34,085 nt of DNA from JAUZQZ01 sp964492105 (GTDB lineage Bacteria > Pseudomonadota > Zetaproteobacteria > Mariprofundales > Mariprofundaceae), in contig CAZBJB010000010.1 in NCBI GenBank assembly GCA_964492105.1, positions 1 to 34,085 on the forward strand. The letters are read 5' to 3'. A program made the translations under genes and the position numbers. The notes below the pieces were generated by a model that was not told the origin of the DNA, searched no databases, and saw nothing but the letters and a program-made list of their open reading frames with translations. Below, one piece after another: positions 31,858 to 34,085 of this stretch; positions within the stretch are counted from its first letter, which is position 1, and the number at the start of each line of letters is the position of its first letter.

Positions 31858-32847
31858 TTATGTGTTTACCATCCTGCCGGATGAGGATACATCCACACGT
31901 TTTTCCGGGTGGATGCCGAGCTTTTCAAACAGCTTCCGATCCCTGTCGGTGTCCCGATTGCCGGTGGTGAGTAGTTTCTCGCCATAAAAAATAGAATTCG
32001 CCCCGGCCATGAAGCAGAGTGCCTGCATTTCTTCGCTCATATCCTCGCGTCCGGCCGAAAGGCGTACATGGGAAGTCGGCATCGTGATACGCGAAACGGC
32101 AATCGTGCGGATGAACTCAAAGTTATCCAGGTCTTCAGCAAACTGTTTATCCATGGAAACCGGCGTACCCTCCACCTTCACCAGCAAATTGATCGGTACG
32201 CTCTCCGGATGCGGCTGCATGCGCGCCAGTTGTGCAACCAGGCCCGCGCGATGACGGCGCGATTCCCCCATGCCAACGATGCCACCACAGCAAATGTTCA
32301 GGCCGGCAGCGCGTACGTGCCTCAATGTATTCAGGCGATCATCAAAGGTGCGCGTGGAGATGATTTCTCCGTAATACTCCGGATCGGTATCGAGGTTGTG
32401 ATTGTAGTAATCCAGTCCCGCTTCTCTGAGCTTTGCCGCCTGATCCCCGCTTAACATGCCCAGTGTCGCACAGGTTTCCATACCCATGTCCTTAACCTCG
32501 CGCACCATGTCGCAAACCAGTTCAAAGGCACGCCCCGCGGGCTCGCGCCAGGCTGCCCCCATGCAGAAGCGGGAAGCACCTTTTTCCTTCGCCGCACGCG
32601 CTGCCTTCATGACTTCTTCCTGCTTCATCAGTAGTTCGGATTCAACCGCCGTGCTGTAGCGGGCCGATTGTGGACAATATTTGCAGTCTTCGGGACAACC
32701 GCCGGTTTTGATGGAGAGCAGGGTGGAAAGTTGCACCTCGTTGGCATCGAAATGTCCCCGGTGTGAAGCTTGCGCCCGAAACATCAGATCGTTGAATGGC
32801 AGTGCGAACAACACCTCGATTTCATTTATGGTCCAGTCGTATCGCAC
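31858..32847 (-). CDS. bioB: Biotin synthase
   Basis: Radical SAM enzyme inserting sulfur into dethiobiotin; 329 residues. The [4Fe-4S] motif is CPEDCKYC in STLLSIKTGGCPEDCKYCPQ near residue 52, and GGIVGMGES, RLSAGREDMS (Arg for the [2Fe-2S] cluster) and GANSIFYGEKLL follow. GTG start at 32845-32847 with AGGAGG seven bases before. The other biotin genes (bioF, bioC, bioD, bioA) are not here, so it is a lone gene. Upstream lies a cluster of repeat elements. Confidence 0.97.
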   Translation of the reverse strand: MRYDWTINEIEVLFALPFNDLMFRAQASHRGHFDANEVQLSTLLSIKTGGCPEDCKYCPQSARYSTAVESELLMKQEEVMKAARAAKEKGASRFCMGAAWREPAGRAFELVCDMVREVKDMGMETCATLGMLSGDQAAKLREAGLDYYNHNLDTDPEYYGEIISTRTFDDRLNTLRHVRAAGLNICCGGIVGMGESRRHRAGLVAQLARMQPHPESVPINLLVKVEGTPVSMDKQFAEDLDNFEFIRTIAVSRITMPTSHVRLSAGREDMSEEMQALCFMAGANSIFYGEKLLTTGNRDTDRDRKLFEKLGIHPEKRVDVSSSGRMVNT

Positions 32848-32925
32848 GGGGATCCTCCTGTAGAGTTATTGTTCAGCGACACCTTTATGACCGCAGGGAT
32901 CGAGAAAGTAAACAGCGAATGATTT

Positions 32926-33098
32926 TAACCCAGATCCTGCACTATTCATAAATGCTGCCGCGTCCTCGCTGGTTCTTTTGCCCACAACGAACCTTTGCTC
33001 GGACGTCCGTAAGTGTGGCTACGCCCTTCTTCGCAAAAATTCGTTGCGAACAAAGGGCCCGCGCGATCATCACGGTGATTCATGAATAGTGCAGGCTA
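32926..33098. mobile_element. Family B palindromic element, copy 2 (173 bp)
   Basis: Left end: TGCACTATTCATAAATGCTG (32938-32957) then CCGCG, matching the right end of copy 1. Right end, read inward: TAGCCTGCACTATTCATGAA then TCACCG and GATGATCGCGC, matching the left end of copy 1. Between them is a stretch with no ORF, including an inverted pair (CGAACCTTTG near 32988 and CAAAGG near 33051). Element A copy 2 sits against its right end. Confidence 0.8.
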
Positions 33099-33100
33099 GG

Positions 33101-33261
33101 GAGCCTCTTGCAAAACTCGTGAACGGCGATCGGCTTCCCCGCTTTAGCCCATTTCCGTGCTGAAATCTCGGCCCATGGAACCACCATGTACCTCATTTCA
33201 TCACGAAAATGGACTCAAAGCGGGATTGCCGCTCATCCACCCAGAGTTTTGCAAGAGGCTC
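33101..33261. mobile_element. Family A MITE-like element, copy 2
   Basis: 161 bp with the same 18-bp inverted repeats as copy 1, flanked by TAGG on both sides (33097-33100 and 33262-33265), a 4-bp target duplication. Its reverse complement aligns with copy 1 end to end without length change, at clearly more than half of positions by eye. Confidence 0.92.
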
Positions 33262-33265
33262 TAGG

Positions 33266-33368
33266 TTTAACGCAAAAGAACATGTTGATTTGTATGATTC
33301 ATCCATGGTCGTGATGCGTACGGACGTTTGAGATGACCTGATCCCGGTTCATTCCATATTTATGGGTA
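33266..33368. other. Intergenic downstream of aroK, with a family B arm remnant
   Basis: 33295-33312 (ATTCATCCATGGTCGTGATG) resembles the inner left arm of family B copy 1 (27890-27909). No gene is seen. Together with elements A and B it makes the 520-bp gap between bioB and aroK. Confidence 0.45.
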
Positions 33369-33914
33369 TCACAGGCGGTTCTTTCGCCATTCCGAAAGGA
33401 ACCGGACGATAGATTCCATGGCCTGTTGCTTCTCCGTCTCTTCTCTCGGCAGACATAAATCAGCACATTCCTCATAAAGTGGATTCCGGATGCATGCAAG
33501 ATCCCGCAATGTCCCCAAGGGATTGCCCGATGAGATAAGTGGGCGGTTGGTATCGCCTGCGATACGATTCGCCAGGAATTCCGGCGATGCCTGCAACCAG
33601 ACCACCAGAGCATGCTGTTTTAATAACGTACGATTCTTTTTTGAGAGTACCACCCCGCCCCCGGTGGCAATGACGGCATCCCGGGCGATGACATCCCGTA
33701 ATGCCTCGGTTTCCATTGTACGAAATGCAGATTCACCCCGTTGGGCAAAGATTTCGGGAATACTCAGGCCTGACCGGGCGACGATAGTATCATCCAGATC
33801 AATCAAAGGCAGTGTCAGATGTGTGGCAAGACGTCTGCCGATGCTGCTTTTTCCTGAGCCCATCAGCCCGATTAAGATGAGGCTAAATCTATTTTTTGCT
33901 GTTCCAATGATCAC
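33369..33914 (-). CDS. aroK: Shikimate kinase
   Basis: 181 residues. Phosphorylates shikimate in the pathway to chorismate, upstream of the tryptophan genes also found in this window. Walker A is GLMGSGKSSIGRRLA near residue 16; LIDLDDTIVARSGLSIPEIF carries the shikimate Asp; RGESAFRTMETEAL and IATGGGVVLS follow, then the lid Arg in DTNRPLI. The start MIIGTAKNRFSLIL lies at 33912-33914. aroB normally follows aroK but is replaced here by repeats. Confidence 0.95.
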   Translation of the reverse strand: MIIGTAKNRFSLILIGLMGSGKSSIGRRLATHLTLPLIDLDDTIVARSGLSIPEIFAQRGESAFRTMETEALRDVIARDAVIATGGGVVLSKKNRTLLKQHALVVWLQASPEFLANRIAGDTNRPLISSGNPLGTLRDLACIRNPLYEECADLCLPREETEKQQAMESIVRFLSEWRKNRL

Positions 33915-33932
33915 TGAAAAAGGTTATGAATC

Positions 33933-34034
33933 ATGCGGGTCAGGTGTAATACCCAAGATCCGACACTGACGTGCGGCGCATGCCGCAACCCTTTGATTTA
34001 CCTGGCATTCCGAAGAATAATTCATCACCAGTGA
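33933..34034 (+). CDS. Short repeat C ORF, probably truncated by element A copy 3
   Basis: ATG at 33933 opens 33 codons; residues 7-22 (TQDPTLTCGACRNPLI) repeat the segment in the 55-residue protein at 20951. The stop TGA (34032-34034) uses its last two bases from the first two of element A copy 3, so the end was made by insertion. The second CxxC pair is absent. The repeat C body is 33949-34003. No clear ribosome binding site. Probably a relic. Confidence 0.4.
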   Translation: MRVRCNTQDPTLTCGACRNPLIYLAFRRIIHHQ

Positions 34035-34085
34035 GCCTCTTGCAAAACTCATGAGCGGTGATCGGCTTCCCCACTTCGGCCCATT
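34033..34085. mobile_element. Family A MITE-like element, copy 3 (cut by window end)
   Basis: Starts with the same 18-bp end GAGCCTCTTGCAAAACTC and continues like the reverse complement of copy 1 (GAGCGGTGATCGGCTTCCCC) for the 53 bp available. Same orientation as copy 2. Left flank is CAGT; the target duplication cannot be checked. Confidence 0.9.

Overview
The window comes from a proteobacterium, most likely in or near the Gammaproteobacteria (Acidithiobacillia or other chemolithotrophic lineages would fit). The evidence is gene-order blocks (trpF-trpB-trpA-accD-folC, rpsP-rimM-trmD, rpoN-hpf-ptsN-hprK, argD-argF-argG), a two-subunit glycine decarboxylase (gcvPA/gcvPB), an HpnN-type transporter that points to hopanoids, and a PTS-Ntr cluster with HPr kinase. 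Base composition looks moderately GC-rich by eye. The species cannot be named from the sequence alone. Nearly everything is housekeeping metabolism; no CRISPR array, rRNA, tRNA or secretion or defence island was seen.

Layout. 1-242: N-terminal part of an IS1634-like transposase, cut by the window edge. 485-12967 (minus strand): a long co-directional run argD, argF, argG, prmC, hpnN, folD, gcvT, gcvH, gcvPA, gcvPB, giving arginine synthesis, release-factor methylation, hopanoid transport and one-carbon/glycine metabolism. 13098-14094: an XRE-type regulator divergent from a single-domain response regulator, with a palindrome between them. 14181-15190: a broken IS110-family transposase gene directly upstream of trpF. 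15207-20838 (plus): trpF, trpB, trpA, a metallo-beta-lactamase-fold protein, accD, folC. 20951-21118: a small Cys-rich protein. 21164-27876 (minus): rpoN, hpf, ptsN, hprK, a ruined rapZ, about 600 bp of debris, EIIA-Man, HPr and enzyme I. 28180-28797: grxD and bolA. 29250-30198 (plus): a small membrane protein and a MurU-like nucleotidyltransferase. 30209-32847 (minus): rpsP-rimM-trmD and bioB. 33369-33914 (minus): aroK.

The most unusual signal is a set of small dispersed repeats at the borders between conserved gene blocks. Family A is a 161-bp MITE-like element with 18-bp terminal inverted repeats and 4-bp target duplications (two complete copies and one cut by the window end). Family B is a group of palindromic elements of 173-193 bp, with short forms (32-36 bp palindromes) that look like two fused ends; one lies 1 bp from the rpoN start codon and another 4 bp from a second start codon. 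Family C is a hairpin-bearing repeat that seems to be coding: in two copies three of four differing codons are synonymous, and one copy sits in a 55-residue putative zinc-ribbon ORF with a strong ribosome binding site. Together with pseudogenes (rapZ, IS110 transposase, an integrase remnant) and missing usual neighbours (truA, rplS, aroB, lpt genes), they suggest a genome being rearranged by small non-autonomous elements.

Functionally, the PTS proteins form a regulatory relay (enzyme I, HPr with His15 and Ser46, EIIA-Ntr, EIIA-Man, HprK) without any EIIB/EIIC permease, next to sigma-54 and a long-form hibernation factor. FolD and the glycine cleavage system share one transcription unit and the tetrahydrofolate pool.
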